The notes under the pieces: model-generated | The model's input: the letters and a program-made list of their open reading frames with translations, nothing else | What the model was told of the DNA's origin: nothing | Database searches by the model: none | Source of the DNA: Symbiodinium natans | Lineage: Eukaryota; Sar; Dinophyceae; Suessiales; Symbiodiniaceae | Assembly (NCBI GenBank): GCA_905221605.1 | Contig: CAJNDS010000137.1 | Coordinates: 45,001 to 109,000 of the forward strand | DNA: 64,000 nt | Direction of reading: 5' to 3' | In this document: positions 18,563 to 29,225 of the stretch, in pieces | Layout: each line of letters begins with the position of its first letter | Position numbering within the stretch: the first letter of the stretch is position 1 | Position numbers and translations under genes: made by a program

Positions 18563-20866
18563 TCAGGGCTGGAGATATTGGGCCAGCCATGGGTAGGCTT
18601 GAGTTGCATAAGTGAGCTGGAGGACAATCCAGGCCATACCAACTATGAAGGTATGTTCACCCCGCTCTGCTAGCATAAGGGAGAGTGCCTCCATACTGTT
18701 GCCCCTATTGTTCCAATTTCTCGAAAGCGCTGCTGTTGCATGTGTTTGCACGGTTGAATTGGGAGGCGACATTTTTACAACCAAATCGTAGATTGTACAG
18801 AGGGCCTCATTGGGGGCTAAAATATGCTGTTTGGAAGTGGTGTGGAGACCATAAATAGCTGCCATATTATGGTATACGGTGTCAAAGTAGGAGGAGCCCG
18901 CCGCTGCCAAACGGCGGAGCGGATCGTTGACAAAGGGAGCCTGTCCTAGGAATACCGCCGTAAGGTCTGTATGTCTTGAGAGGAGATTGGCAAAAATACG
19001 ACAAAACTGATCCAGGAGGAACTCGGAGTTATTATGGAGCAGGTAGTAGGCGACTGTCTCTACAGATTCTTGCGTAAATGACTCATAGGCCCGGGAATCC
19101 TGAAAGGCCCAGCGGAATGTTTCCCTAACTAGGGAGTGCCATGGGATCAGGTCAAGAGTAATAATGTCCTTGGGGGAGTATCCTAGGTAAGCGATAACCG
19201 ACAAGTTCGGAAGTTCGAAGGCTTGAACTAAGTGCTCCGGAATGAAAGAGCAAGCATGGGCTACGATTCGGAGAATCATACTGCAGCCCTGGACATTACA
19301 GGAGTCAACTGAGTAGCTTAGCTGGTGAAAAGCTGGATACTGAGAAAGGAGAGAAGGAGATTGGTTGGTGAAGGTAATGTGTTTCCAGGGCCTGGGGAGA
19401 TCGGTGAGGGGGTCAGAGGTATCTGTTGCCCTTGTGAGTACCATGTACCACCAATTAATAACCGAATCCGGAAGATGCATTGAGTAGACATCCTGATATG
19501 TCTCTTGGTATTTGACATAGAGAACTGTCGGATCTTCAAGGAGTTCCACAATGGCTCTTTCGTAGGCAGCCATCAGGGAGTGAACTACTGGGGAAGCCTC
19601 ATCTTGCGAAATGGATCCGGAGTAGTACCTAGTAACGAAGCCATCCCAGGTTGAACAACAGTAACAAGGAGATTTCATATCGTGATTGCAACTGGGTAGA
19701 GTACCATCTGGTGCTTCGACAAAGAAAGGGCATGGGAACCAGGGGATGATCGGTTGGGAGAAAGGAACTAGGTGTTGAAACCTCTGAAATCCTTGCAAAA
19801 TTTCAACGTGACCCGAGGAGACACAAACTGCACAATCTGAGTTAGTACCTAGAAGGGCGGAACAATCGTCACACTGTACTAAGTTGGAGCTCAAAGTACT
19901 GTCGTCCAAGAGGCGATGTCCTTTGCCTCCCGCAGTTGGTTTGCCAGTGCCCCATCCTGGGCGTCTATCCGTAGCAGGGGTAGGGTTCTGATTCTGCCAT
20001 GGTACAGGGGTAGGGGAGGGAGCATTCCATGGTTGGGGTTCTCTCCACTGGTACTGTCGAGGAGGTGTTTGCTGCCATCCATCATCGTGCCAGGCACTGT
20101 CTTGTCGTTGGGAGTGTCGGTTAGTGGGGAAATCGTAGTAGTGGGCTCTCTTACCCTTTTTACCTTTTCCCTTACCCTTGGGAGCATCCTTACCTCGAGA
20201 GTCATCCTGGTCATCGTCCATCACAACTTCCCTGTCATTTCTGGAGGCAAAACGACCGCCCTTGTTTCGGGCACCTTTGCCAAACTCTCTCGGGTTAATA
20301 GACTGATCTTGCATAGCTTGTTGGATTAGGGGCTGAAGACCGCTGGGGGCATATGTGTCCAGGAGAATGTTCGGGGAGCATGCTAAGGTATCACGAACCT
20401 CTGTGGTAAGCTCCAAAGGTCTAATTTCATACGGGAAATACTTGAGGGCTTCCGAAGGGGAGATGTTACTGATATCCTGCGACTGTGAGTAATGAAACCG
20501 CACCGTGGTGGCTCGATGTCTAGAGGCATTAGCTGAAGCTTGGATGAAACGGAGGGTATCATGCATTCGAGTTTGGAGAGCTCCTGCAAAGACTGTCAAT
20601 ATATGGGTCTTATGGGAAGGGAGAATCCCTAAGTGGCAAACAGTGTTGCCCTCAGAGTCTTGGAGGTAGATGATTTGCGCTAGGAGCTCGTTGTCATCTG
20701 GCTGCCAGAGTTGCAAGGAGTTGAAGTCGGTACGGAGGTACTCCGTAAAAATGGGTATCGTGTCACCTTCGGCCGGGAGTTTTGTGAGGCAGTCCACAAC
20801 GGCAAGGAGGGGTTGCCTTTCAATGCGTTCTATGACACTAAGGTCTCTCTCTACTCTAATGTGCAC
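18563..20866 (-). CDS. LINE ORF1, part b
   Basis: 767 residues not recognised by family. Visible features are a basic stretch KGKGKGKKGKR, a Gln/Pro/Trp-rich segment, and a zinc-ribbon-like CDDC...CAVC pair. ORF1 proteins of LINEs usually bind RNA, and this composition fits. It continues part a after a one-base shift near an A4/T4 run at about 20880-20890; upstream of its first Met the frame reads KRYFRNRESGDDV. Confidence 0.75.
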   Translation of the reverse strand: MHIRVERDLSVIERIERQPLLAVVDCLTKLPAEGDTIPIFTEYLRTDFNSLQLWQPDDNELLAQIIYLQDSEGNTVCHLGILPSHKTHILTVFAGALQTRMHDTLRFIQASANASRHRATTVRFHYSQSQDISNISPSEALKYFPYEIRPLELTTEVRDTLACSPNILLDTYAPSGLQPLIQQAMQDQSINPREFGKGARNKGGRFASRNDREVVMDDDQDDSRGKDAPKGKGKGKKGKRAHYYDFPTNRHSQRQDSAWHDDGWQQTPPRQYQWREPQPWNAPSPTPVPWQNQNPTPATDRRPGWGTGKPTAGGKGHRLLDDSTLSSNLVQCDDCSALLGTNSDCAVCVSSGHVEILQGFQRFQHLVPFSQPIIPWFPCPFFVEAPDGTLPSCNHDMKSPCYCCSTWDGFVTRYYSGSISQDEASPVVHSLMAAYERAIVELLEDPTVLYVKYQETYQDVYSMHLPDSVINWWYMVLTRATDTSDPLTDLPRPWKHITFTNQSPSLLSQYPAFHQLSYSVDSCNVQGCSMILRIVAHACSFIPEHLVQAFELPNLSVIAYLGYSPKDIITLDLIPWHSLVRETFRWAFQDSRAYESFTQESVETVAYYLLHNNSEFLLDQFCRIFANLLSRHTDLTAVFLGQAPFVNDPLRRLAAAGSSYFDTVYHNMAAIYGLHTTSKQHILAPNEALCTIYDLVVKMSPPNSTVQTHATAALSRNWNNRGNSMEALSLMLAERGEHTFIVGMAWIVLQLTYATQAYPWLAQYLQP

Positions 20867-21870
20867 ATCATCGCCTGATTCTCGGTTCCGAAAATATCTT
20901 TTGGAGCGCCTAAACCCTGAAAGAACTGTTTTGCATGAGATTCCCTAACAAACGTGAGCTTCAGGAAGGCGGAGGAGCTTGTCAACAAATGGTTGGTGGT
21001 AGTTTGTATGTCATCCATCTGTAAGTCACAGGCTGTAAGCAAGTAGTACAAATTATCTTGGATAACTTTGAGGGAGCAAAATGGGGGTATTCCATGGATG
21101 ATGCAGGTTCTATTGTGAGTGTCCGATTGTACCGTAAGTGCTGCAACGCGATCCAATCTCGCTACCTTCTCTACCTTAGAGAACTTCGAAAGGAGATCCT
21201 GGGACTCAATCTGAGCGACTCGTGACAGCAACGGCTGCACCTGTTCATGGTGGTATTTTTCAAACCAAGTATGCATGGAGTCCTGGGCAATTTGTGAAAA
21301 TGCTGGTTCCGACGTAGCCAGTGGGGGAGCAGGACCTACTGAGGATGAGGAAGACTGTTCTACCGGTGCAACAAAACTAGCTGTGCCCCCCGGGGCATGC
21401 TGGTACTCTAAACGGGGCTGTTTACTGCGGTGTGTAGCCATAAACATGCGATACTTGATAGGATCACTGCGAAGTTCTTTCACGTAGTTAGGGTCCATGT
21501 CGCCCCATTCGATTGGTTCTCTGTCTGTCATACCGTCTGAAGGAGCTTTCAATCCCGTAACTCCTGTCCAATTGCTGTCAGAGGGAGCTGGATGTTTGGG
21601 AGGGCTAGCGATAGAGGTCAACAATGACTCGTACACTATCATTGTGATGGGAGTGCGTTTACCTTCAGTAATGGTAGCGTAAGTTCCATCCTTCAGTTGG
21701 CAAATTTGGAGATTGGGATTGATCTCATGGAGTTCTTGGATCTCGGTAGGTGCCGGGGGGGCTTCCCCCGACTGATTTGCTGCCAAGATTTGAGCTGGTG
21801 GAGCGCCGGCTGCTACCTGTGGCCCGTCTCCGGCCGCGGCGGCGCCATCATGCTCGGAGGGGCTTGCCAT
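20851..21870 (-). CDS. LINE ORF1, part a
   Basis: 339 residues starting MASPSEHDGAAAAG. A Pro/Ala-rich N-terminus is followed by a predicted coiled coil (about 225-255, LLSRVAQIESQDLLSKFSKV) and then RTCIIHGIPP and following, which resembles the RNA-binding fold that follows the coiled coil in many LINE ORF1 proteins. It ends early because of the shift into part b. The start is the first Met, about 200 bp inside the 5' end of the element. Confidence 0.75.
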   Translation of the reverse strand: MASPSEHDGAAAAGDGPQVAAGAPPAQILAANQSGEAPPAPTEIQELHEINPNLQICQLKDGTYATITEGKRTPITMIVYESLLTSIASPPKHPAPSDSNWTGVTGLKAPSDGMTDREPIEWGDMDPNYVKELRSDPIKYRMFMATHRSKQPRLEYQHAPGGTASFVAPVEQSSSSSVGPAPPLATSEPAFSQIAQDSMHTWFEKYHHEQVQPLLSRVAQIESQDLLSKFSKVEKVARLDRVAALTVQSDTHNRTCIIHGIPPFCSLKVIQDNLYYLLTACDLQMDDIQTTTNHLLTSSSAFLKLTFVRESHAKQFFQGLGAPKDIFGTENQAMMCTLE

Positions 21871-22069
21871 GGCTATCGAAAGTTAGAATACCGCAAGTAG
21901 TGACCAAGCACAAGCACAAATCGCGACCTAGATCAAAACTGAACTGCGCAGTATGCGAAGTGCTACCCCTAACGGGGACGCGTACAAACGTGTGCGTGCG
22001 GCACAACACAAGAGTTCTCTACACCCTAGGGGCTGTCCCTGGGCGTCGGGACGGCTCTGAGCCCGAGCC

Positions 22070-22083
22070 TACCTTATGAGCAT
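22070..22083. repeat. Target site duplication of the LINE (5' side)
   Basis: TACCTTATGAGCAT, identical to 13540-13553. Together they mark the element as complete at both ends. Confidence 0.85.
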
Positions 22084-23304
22084 ACCCTTTTAAAATTTCT
22101 TCACAATCAGGGTTGACTGTGGGAACTATAAGGCCTGCCAACCCTTGTTTTTTGCAGCCCTTGTGCGGGCCTGCAGTGACTCTATCGGCTTCGGGCAACA
22201 GCAGCACAGACCAGCAAATTTCTTTTACAGCACGCCGGATCTGGGCCTCCCGGGCATCGATGCAAGGATTGGAGAATCCTGAAAGACCCAATTAACGCCT
22301 GCAGCAGGTGAGTATGATGGGATATTACAGAAAATCTGTGAAGTTAGGTTTACAGTGGGCACGCGGCTTCTGATTGGGGAGCAACGTTCTGGTCGCGAAA
22401 AACTTATTCGCAATGACACAAAAGAACATCTGACGAAGGAACGAGTCGAAACAAACAGATCCGTAGAAGCCAGATTGATTAGGCCAATGCCCCACGAACG
22501 AGGTTCTTTTTTCGTCCCGGCCGTACGCAAAAACTAGAAAACGGCTTAGGGGGATTGGGGTTTGGGTTTTATAGCTTGGTTTTCCAATGTTCACCAAGAC
22601 CTGCAGTGACGGCATCTTCTTCGGATATTTTGTTTAGATTCAAAGTTTGGAGCTGAGGAATTTTAAGGGCTAATTAGAGGGCTTACTTACGAAGACTTTT
22701 GCAGGGTTTGAGGGTGGTGCTCGTTTTTCGTCGGGCTTCGGGTGGCGTACATGTTTCCCTTGGGCTCAAATAGCCCAACAACCTTACATAAGAAAGAATT
22801 TGGGCCCCAAAGCCCTAAAATAGGAGTCCTCGGAGAGCCTTAACAACGCTAAACCCTAACCCCTAACCATCAATTTCCTACCCTGAATGCCTGCAAGGCG
22901 ATATCCCTTAGCAGCTGACGTATAGCTGATAGGGTGATTTTTTCACTCCTCCGACCAATTTACCCCGCATTGCTGTGGCTAGTCGGGTGGAAAAAAAACC
23001 CTAAACCCTAAACCCTAAACCCAAGGTCCTTTTTGGGTGAGTTTGAGGGCTTTCGTGTTGCCGGAACCCAAAAGGGCTCTGTTGCTGGCCTCCGAGTCTG
23101 AACGATCAAACCCTAAACCCTAAACCCTAAACCCTAAACCCCAAACCTAAATTTTAAGGGCTTCGCCCGTGTGCGCCAGCGCATTTTGGGCTTGGCTTCC
23201 AAAGCGAAATTTAACAAGGCCATTTCGGACGACGACGGTAAAAGGGCTTGGGAGCCAATTATTTGGGCTTTGGAAGCCAATTTTGGGCTTTGGGAGCCAA
23301 TTAT
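22084..23304. other. Unique spacer with short telomeric runs
   Basis: No gene was recognised. Short CCCTAAA runs lie at 22999-23022 and 23107-23140. About 22130-22300 is GC-rich and exon-like (TTTTTTGCAG followed by an open stretch) but I cannot fix a frame. Confidence 0.5.
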
Positions 23305-23475
23305 GTACCTTATGTTCGCCCTTAATTGAAGGAGAGGAGAGGAAGGCACCTGTACCTTATGAGCCTTAATTGAATGAGAGGAGAGGAGGGCCCCTGTACC
23401 TTATGTTCGCCCTTAAGTGAAGGAGAACAGAGGAGAGCCATGTACCTTATGTTCGCCCTTAATTGAAGGAGAACA
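23305..23475. repeat. Minisatellite, unit about 47 bp, nearly four copies
   Basis: Each copy starts GTACCTTATGTTCGCCCTTA (one copy has GAGCCTTA instead) and continues with an AG-rich tail. A (CA)n run follows at 23476-23494. The start of the unit shares ACCTTATGAGC with the LINE target site, apparently by chance or by a common target motif. Confidence 0.8.
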
Positions 23476-23699
23476 CACACACACACACACACACTGCATC
23501 GCAACTCGGGGCGCGGCCCTATGGCGGTTTTGGAAACCCCACCAAGTGGCAAATGTCCAGTGCATTTTGTCCATGTCGCTGGTTTAGCTTCCTTAAAAAC
23601 CCCCCTAAATTTTTCGGATTTTTGACCGGCGGCAAATAGGAGGTTTAAGTAAATTGAGCAGACGCGCACAAGCGAGGTTTAAGTAAATTGAAGAAAATG

Positions 23700-24570
23700 G
23701 ACACGAAGCCAATTTGTGCCTTCTGCGGCCAATAATCTGAAGCCAATTCGGGCCTTCTGAATGAAGCCAATTGTGGCCAATTTGAGCCTTAGAAGCCAAT
23801 TTGCGCCGTCTGTTCTGAAGCAATTTCGGGCTTTTTTGGAAGCCAATTTTGGGCTTTGGGGAGCTTATTTTGTGCTTTGGGGGCCAATTTTGGGCTCCGG
23901 AAGGTAATTTTAGGCTTGGGGAGCAAGTTTTGGGCCTTGGGGGCCAATGTTGGGCTTGAGAGCTTTGGGAGCCAATTATTTGGGCTTTGGAAGCCAAGTT
24001 TAAGGCTTTGGCAGCCAATTGTGGGTTTTGGGAGCCAATTGGGGCTTTGGAAGCCAAGTTTGGGCAGCCAATTTTGTGCTTTGGGAGCCAATTTTGGGCT
24101 TTGGGAACCAATTTAAGCCAATTTTGGGCTTGGGAGCAAATTTGAGCCTTGGGCCAATTTGGGCTTGAGCTTTAGGAGCCAATTTTTTGGGGGCCAATTT
24201 TGGGCTTTGGGAGCCAATTTTCGGCTTTGCGGGCCAATTTAGGCTTTGGAAGCCAATTTTGGGCTTTGGGAGCCAATTTTGGGCTTCGGGAGCCAATTTG
24301 GCTTGGGAGCAAATTTTGCGCCTTGGGGGCCAATTTTGGGCTTGAGAGCTTTGGGAGTTTTGGGCTTTGGGAGCTAATTTTGCTTTGAGCCAATTTTAAG
24401 CTTTGGAAGCCCTTTTTAGGTTTTGGGAGGCAATTTTGTGCTTTGGGAGGAGATTTGGGAGCCAATTTTCGGCTTTGGAAGCTGATTTTAGGCTTTGGGA
24501 GCCAATTTTGGGGTTTGGGAGCCAATTTTGGGCTTTGGAAGCCATTTTAGGCTTTGGCAGCCAATTACGC
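23700..24570. repeat. Degenerate minisatellite, 20 bp unit
   Basis: Roughly 40 diverged copies of GGAGCCAATTTTGGGCTTTG. The long frames reading PKAQNWLPK over it are by-products of the repeat. A second duplication (CCTATAAGAAAAAAAGTGCA) follows at about 24627-24709. Confidence 0.85.
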
Positions 24571-24742
24571 TAACAAAAACACAAACACAGAAGCTAAAAA
24601 AATGCATCTTGCCCTCCGGGGCGTGGCCCTATAAGAAAAAAAGTGCAAAAGAGCGTTTTAATCAGCTTCGGTTCGGGGTCGACCCCTATAAGAAAAAAAG
24701 TGCAAAAGAGATGAATTTGCTTGGGCGCCAGCTGCGCTGGCG

Positions 24743-24895
24743 AACCCTAAACCCTAAACCCTAAACCCTAAATCCTAAACCCTAAACCCTAAACCCCAAA
24801 CCCTAAACCCTAAACCCTAAACCCTAAACCCTAAACCCTAAACCCTAAACCCTAAACCCTAAACCCTAAACCCTAAACCCTAAACCCTAAACCCT
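24743..24895 (-). repeat. CCCTAAA array
   Basis: About 21 nearly perfect CCCTAAA units. With 24976-25117 (TTTAGGG) it encloses an 80 bp exon-like island. Confidence 0.95.
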
Positions 24896-24902
24896 GCCCA
24901 AG

Positions 24903-24957
24903 GTCTACTTCGACAGGGGGGTTCGGAGAGACGCCCGGCTCAGGAGATGAAGCCCAG
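24903..24957 (+). CDS. Candidate internal exon between telomeric arrays
   Basis: Preceded by AAG and followed by GTTGAG; one base plus 18 codons are open (STSTGGFGETPGSGDEAQ). Telomeric arrays lie on both sides, C-type upstream and G-type downstream. The gene is unknown. Confidence 0.3.
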
Positions 24958-24975
24958 GTTGAGACCCAATGCAGA

Positions 24976-25117
24976 GGGTTTAGGGTTTAGGGTTTAGGGT
25001 TTAGGGTTTAGGGTTTAGGGTTTAGGGTTTAGGGTTTAGGGTTTAGGGTTTAGGGTTTAGGGTTTAGGGTTTAGGGTTTAGGGTTTAGGGTTAGGGTTTA
25101 GGGTTTAGGGTTTAGGG
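24976..25117 (+). repeat. TTTAGGG array
   Basis: About 20 nearly perfect units. Confidence 0.95.
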
Positions 25118-25589
25118 TGTAGCACGGGTCAGCTGAACGCAATAGTGTGAAGACATGCCCACCCCAAGGCCACCCTATCACAACTCACTGCGAAATCAAA
25201 CCGGAGCCAGCCAAAGCCAAGCCGGCCATTCAAAATCCGCGAAACCGAGCCGGAGCCAGCCCAAACTAAGGCAACCATTCAAAACTCACACGTCGGCAAA
25301 GGATTCCCCTTCAGGTTTACGCGAAGGGGACGGTCTGGGCCGAAGGGCCCTCTCACAGAAAACTCAGGCGTGAACTTGCAGGTTGTGGGTCACTTGGGTC
25401 CATAAGGCAAAGGACTCTCCTTCAGGTTTGCGCGAGGGGGACGGTCTGGGCCGAAGGGGCCCTCTCAAAAAGGCGCGAAGAGGTTGCACAGCCAGGGGTG
25501 CAGTCTGGCAAGAAGCCAAAGAACCAGAGCACCACCAGAGCCAGGTGAGAGGTACCAGGCCAGGGCCAGAGCCAGGGCAGCGTTCAGGC
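25118..25589. repeat. Spacer with a 60 bp direct duplication
   Basis: 25297-25352 and 25409-25469 share most bases (both contain GGACGGTCTGGGCCGAAGG). No gene was recognised. Confidence 0.6.
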
Positions 25590-26064
25590 TCAGGCAGGAG
25601 GCCAAGGGCCAGGGCCAGGGCCAGGCCAGGGCCAGCACCATCGTCAAGGCCAGGGCCAAGGCCAGGGCCACTGCCAGAGGGTCAGGGCCAGGGCCAGGGC
25701 CAGGGCCAGGGCCAGGGCCAGGGCCAGGGCCAGGGCCAGGGCCAGGGCCAGGGCCCGGGCCAGGGCCAGGGCCAGGGCCAGGCAGGGCCAGGGCCAGGCA
25801 GGGCCAGGGCCAGGGCCAGGGCCAGGGCCAGGGCCAGGGCCAGGGCCAGGGCCAGGGCCAGGGCCAGGGCCAGGGCCAGGGCCAGGGCCAGGGCCCAGGG
25901 CAGGGCCAGGGCGGGCCAGGGCCAGGGCCAGGGCCAGGGCCAGGGCCAGGGCCAGGGCCAGGGCCAGGGCCAAGACCAGCGTTAGCGTCCCAGGGCCAGG
26001 GCCAGGGCCAGGGCCAGGGCCAGGGCCAGGGCCAGGGCCAGGGCCAGGGCCAGGGCCAGGGGGC
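25590..26064. repeat. GGCCAG hexamer array
   Basis: Near-perfect (GGCCAG)n, densest at 25684-26060, with a few breaks. It keeps all frames open and yields false Gly-Gln, Gly-Pro and Ala-Arg proteins. Confidence 0.9.
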
Positions 26065-26820
26065 CAGGTCCAGGCAAATGGAAAAAGGACCCCCCCTGAG
26101 GGTTGTAGGGTTATTAAATTTATCTGTGACAATGCTAAGCGACTCTAGCTCGGCGACCCCTCAGGGGTGCGGCTGGCAGGCTCTGCAGCCCAGCAGAGCC
26201 TGCCCTGGTCTCGCTGAGCGCTCGACTGCGCCTTGAGGGGGGGCGGGCGGGTTTAGGGTTACACCCCAGGAGACCTGAAGCAAAACGGGTTTATAGGGTT
26301 TAGGGCCCAGGGTTTGCGTTTAAGGTTTAGGGTTTAGGTTTTAGGGTTTAGGGATTAGGGTTTAGGGTTTAGGGTTGCACATGAGCAGGTTTATGCGTGT
26401 ATGGTCATGGTAACGGTATGGCATGTCGCGGCACGTGTCGAAATACATTTTCATTCCCTCAGCACCCCAAATTCCGCGAATGCTCCAATTGCCCGACCTT
26501 CCCTGACCCCCAATTTCAACCACCCGAAATACAGGAAACACCCTCAAATGCTTCTTAATTTGAAGCCCAAGCAAACCCTATACCCCTACCTGTGACTCCC
26601 GAACCTTTCAACAAGTAGCTGCGCTGATATCCCCCTGAATACAGGGCATAACCCCACCAAAAAACAAAAACACCTAGTAGGTAAATGGAGCCTCAGGTAA
26701 AAGCCCGGAACCCTAAGCCCTAAGCCCTAAGCCCTAAGCCCTAAACCCTAAACCCTAAACCCTAAACCCTAAACCCTAAACCCTAAACCCTAAACCCTAA
26801 ACCCTAAACCCTAAACCTCC
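26065..26820. repeat. Spacer with telomeric repeats
   Basis: TTTAGGG-type repeats at about 26285-26374 and a CCCTAAA array at 26708-26817. 26380-26700 is unique with no recognised gene. Confidence 0.6.
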
Positions 26821-26930
26821 GAGCTCTTAGAAGCCGTAAGCAAGGCATCGACGTCTTCTTCATCCTCAGGGCCCTCTCCTCGGCCACCTCGGGCGCTGGA
26901 GCGCGCTGGTCTGGCCAGGCCCGTGAAGTT
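26821..26930 (+). CDS. Candidate exon between telomeric arrays
   Basis: Open in the frame ELLEAVSKAS followed by a Ser/Pro-rich stretch and LERAGLARPVKFAV. It is GC-rich, with a CCCTAAA array before and a TTTAGGG array after. Splice borders are not clear; TTAG at 26827-26830 is a possible acceptor. Confidence 0.25.
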
Positions 26931-26937
26931 CGCTGTT

Positions 26938-28345
26938 TCAGGGTTTTCGGGGTTTAGGGGGTTTAGGGGTTTAGGGTTTAGGGTTTAGGGCTTTAGGGTT
27001 TTAGGGTTTAGGGTTTAGGGTTTTGGGGGTTTAGGGCTTTAGGGTTGTAGGGTTTTAGGGTTTTAGGGTTTGAGGGTTTTAGGGTTTTAGGGTTTAGGGT
27101 TTGGGGCTTTAGGGTTTTAGGGTTTAGGGGTTAGGGTTTAAAGCGTAGGGTTTAGGGTTTTGGGTTTTTTAGGGCTTTTAAGTTAAAGGTTTAGAGCAAA
27201 GGGTTTTGGGGAGGTTTCGGTGAACACTTCCGTCTATGGGAGCACTGCACTATGCTGAAACCTGTCTAACCCCCCCTGAAATCAATTCCCCCAAAACGCG
27301 CCCAACAAAGCAGCAGAAAGCTGAATCCAAAGGCACTAGAGCTTAAACTTCAGGAGCCCCTAAACCCTATGCCCCCAAACCCCAAACCACACTCGACCGC
27401 CACCAGGTGGGGTTTCCCGGCGGCCACGCGGAAGCGGGCGAGGAAGACCACGAGGCTTAAGAGGTTTAGGCTTTAGGGTTCAGGGTTCAGGGTTTAGGGT
27501 TTCGGGTTTAGAGTTTAGGGTTTAGGGTTTAGGGGTTAGGGTTAGATTGCGAAAACAAGACACCTGTGGGGCGGCTGGGTTGATGGGTTTTACATTCGGT
27601 CTATAGGGTTTATAGTAGGGTTTGTAGGGTTTATAATCGGGTCTATAGGGTTTATACGGTCTATAGGGTTGATAGGGTTTACAGGGTTTATAGGGTTTAT
27701 ATGGGCCAGCATAGGCGCACCCCCCCCCCCCCACCCCATGGTATCCCCCCCCCCATGGTATCCCCCACCCCCCCTGGGTTCATGGTGGGTTTTCGGGTCC
27801 CCCCCCCCCCCCACCCGGTGGTTCATGGTCTGTGGTTCATGGGTTGTGGTTTAGGGGTTTAGGGTTAGGCTGTAGAGGTCAGGATTTTCACTCTGGTCCA
27901 TTGGTTCATTGTGGGTTTAGAGTTTAATCAGGGTTCAAGGTTTGGGGTAATGGTAGGTTTACGGTTTGCCTCTCCCCCCTGTGGTTTGTTCTGAGTTTAC
28001 GGTTCAGGGTTCAGGGTTAAAGCGGCTAAGGTTTCGGGTTGACCCTTCTCCCTCCTGTCGTTCATTGGTGGGTTTAGGTTTGAGGGCTTAGGGTTCAGGG
28101 TGTGGGGTTTAGGCTGAGGTTTCTCTGTCCTCCCCCGTGGTCCGTGGTGCTTTTAGGGTTAACAGGCAGGGTTTGGCATGGGGGGGGGGGGGGTAGATTA
28201 CACGGAACGCGGGCCCACAAAGCGTTTATCGGGTTTAAGGGAGCCCGGGCTCAGAAGGGTTTAGGGTTTTTGGATTTAGGGTGTGAGGTCTAGGGCTGAA
28301 AAACTTAGGGTTTAGGGCTGACATGCCTTCCAGGCTGGATGCAGG
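26938..28345. repeat. Degenerate telomeric repeats and poly-C tracts
   Basis: Degenerate TTTAGGG at 26938-27210 and 27460-27545, and TTTATAGGG-like units at 27590-27700. Poly-C runs occur at 27719-27732 and 27797-27810, with a poly-G run near 28180. Nothing coding was recognised apart from the short island listed separately. Confidence 0.65.
27407..27454 (+). CDS. Candidate 16-codon exon
   Basis: Preceded by CACCAG and followed by GCTTAAG, a GC donor as used elsewhere in this window. Sixteen codons are open (VGFPGGHAEAGEEDHE). CCCTAAA-type repeats lie before it and TTTAGG-type after. Confidence 0.3.
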
Positions 28346-29225
28346 AGGGTTTAGGGTTTAGGGTTTAGGGTTTAGGGTTTAGGGTTTAGGGTTTAGGGTT
28401 TAGGGTTTATTTAGGGTTTGAGGCCGGAGTTCCTTGGTTTGGGGGCTTTAAGCCTCCATTACCGTTCCCTCCTTTTATGGCCTGGAGTACTGCCTAGGCT
28501 ACTTAGGCTGATGAACCCTTCAACTTTTTACAACAGGGTTTAGGGTTTAGGGTTTAGGGTTTAGGGTTTAGGGTTTAGGGGTACCCTCGAAGGGGCGATC
28601 CAGTTTCACTGTTCAGCACGGGCCATTTCTATTTGCCGGTGTATCTGCTCTGTGCCTTCTGAATCCTCCCGGACGCCTTGTATGTTTGGTCAAAACCGTT
28701 CTGTCCGGTAAAATGTCGCCGACAGGTCGGCTGGCTTTAGGCTTAGGGTTTCATAGTTCGGAGGTTCTACAGGGTTTCAAGGGACCCCCTCACCCCCCTT
28801 CCCTCCACCCGCCCCCTAAGGCAAGCCAAGCAAGATGTGAAGCCTTATTTCACCCTAGCTGACCCCCGTATGGTGAGTTCTCAAAAAATATTCGTCTCTT
28901 TTTGGGTACCCTAAATCTTGCTGTAGGGGTCGCCTCAGAATGAAAATTCCCAAAAGGAACCCTGATTTATAGAGGGTTTAGGGTTTAGGGTTTAGGGTTT
29001 AGGGTTTAGGGTTTAGGGTTTAGGGTTTAGGGTTTAGGGTTTAGGGTATCGTGCCCCAGGCCGCCAGCCGGGAGTGCCGAGAGGAGGTTGGCCTCTACTT
29101 GGCTCCTTGAGACGCAATTCGCGGAAGCCGGCCCGAAGTCTGGTTTAGGGTTTAGGGTTTAGGGTTTAGGGTTTAGGGTTTAGGGTTTAGGGTTTAGGGT
29201 TTAGGGTTTAGGGTTTAGGGTTTAG
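28346..29225 (+). repeat. Four TTTAGGG arrays with short spacers
   Basis: Arrays at 28348-28424, 28537-28579, 28974-29048 and 29144-29225, all in the same orientation. The spacers are unique. Confidence 0.85.
29060..29110 (+). CDS. Candidate terminal exon
   Basis: Preceded by GCCCCAG; 16 codons (AASRECREEVGLYLAP) then TGA. It lies between two TTTAGGG arrays. Confidence 0.25.
   Translation, partial: AASRECREEVGLYLAP

Larger units (their letters stand above)
13554..22069 (-). mobile_element. LINE with endonuclease, RNase H, then reverse transcriptase; full length with frame breaks
   Basis: About 8.5 kb on the minus strand, flanked by a 14 bp target duplication and ending in poly(A). Order in transcription: ORF1 (two overlapping frames, 21870-18563), then ORF2 with an APE-type endonuclease, RNase H and reverse transcriptase in three overlapping frames (18460-13658). 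Each break is a small frame shift; at least two lie at short homopolymers, so sequencing error is possible. RNase H precedes the reverse transcriptase, whereas in the I, R1 and Tad-type LINEs I know it follows it. Confidence 0.92.

Noticed and set aside
22019-22615. Overlapping ORFs on both strands downstream of the LINE 5' end
   Set aside because: Short, mutually overlapping and without recognisable motifs.
23305-23475. CRISPR-like regular repeats
   Set aside because: Units are contiguous without unique spacers; the genome is eukaryotic.
23605-24525. Long minus-strand frames reading PKAQNWLPK
   Set aside because: Translation of the 20 bp minisatellite.
25383-26236. Collagen-like Gly-Pro / Gly-Gln / Ala-Arg proteins on both strands
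   Set aside because: All frames are open because the GGCCAG repeat contains no stop; no flanking coding signal.
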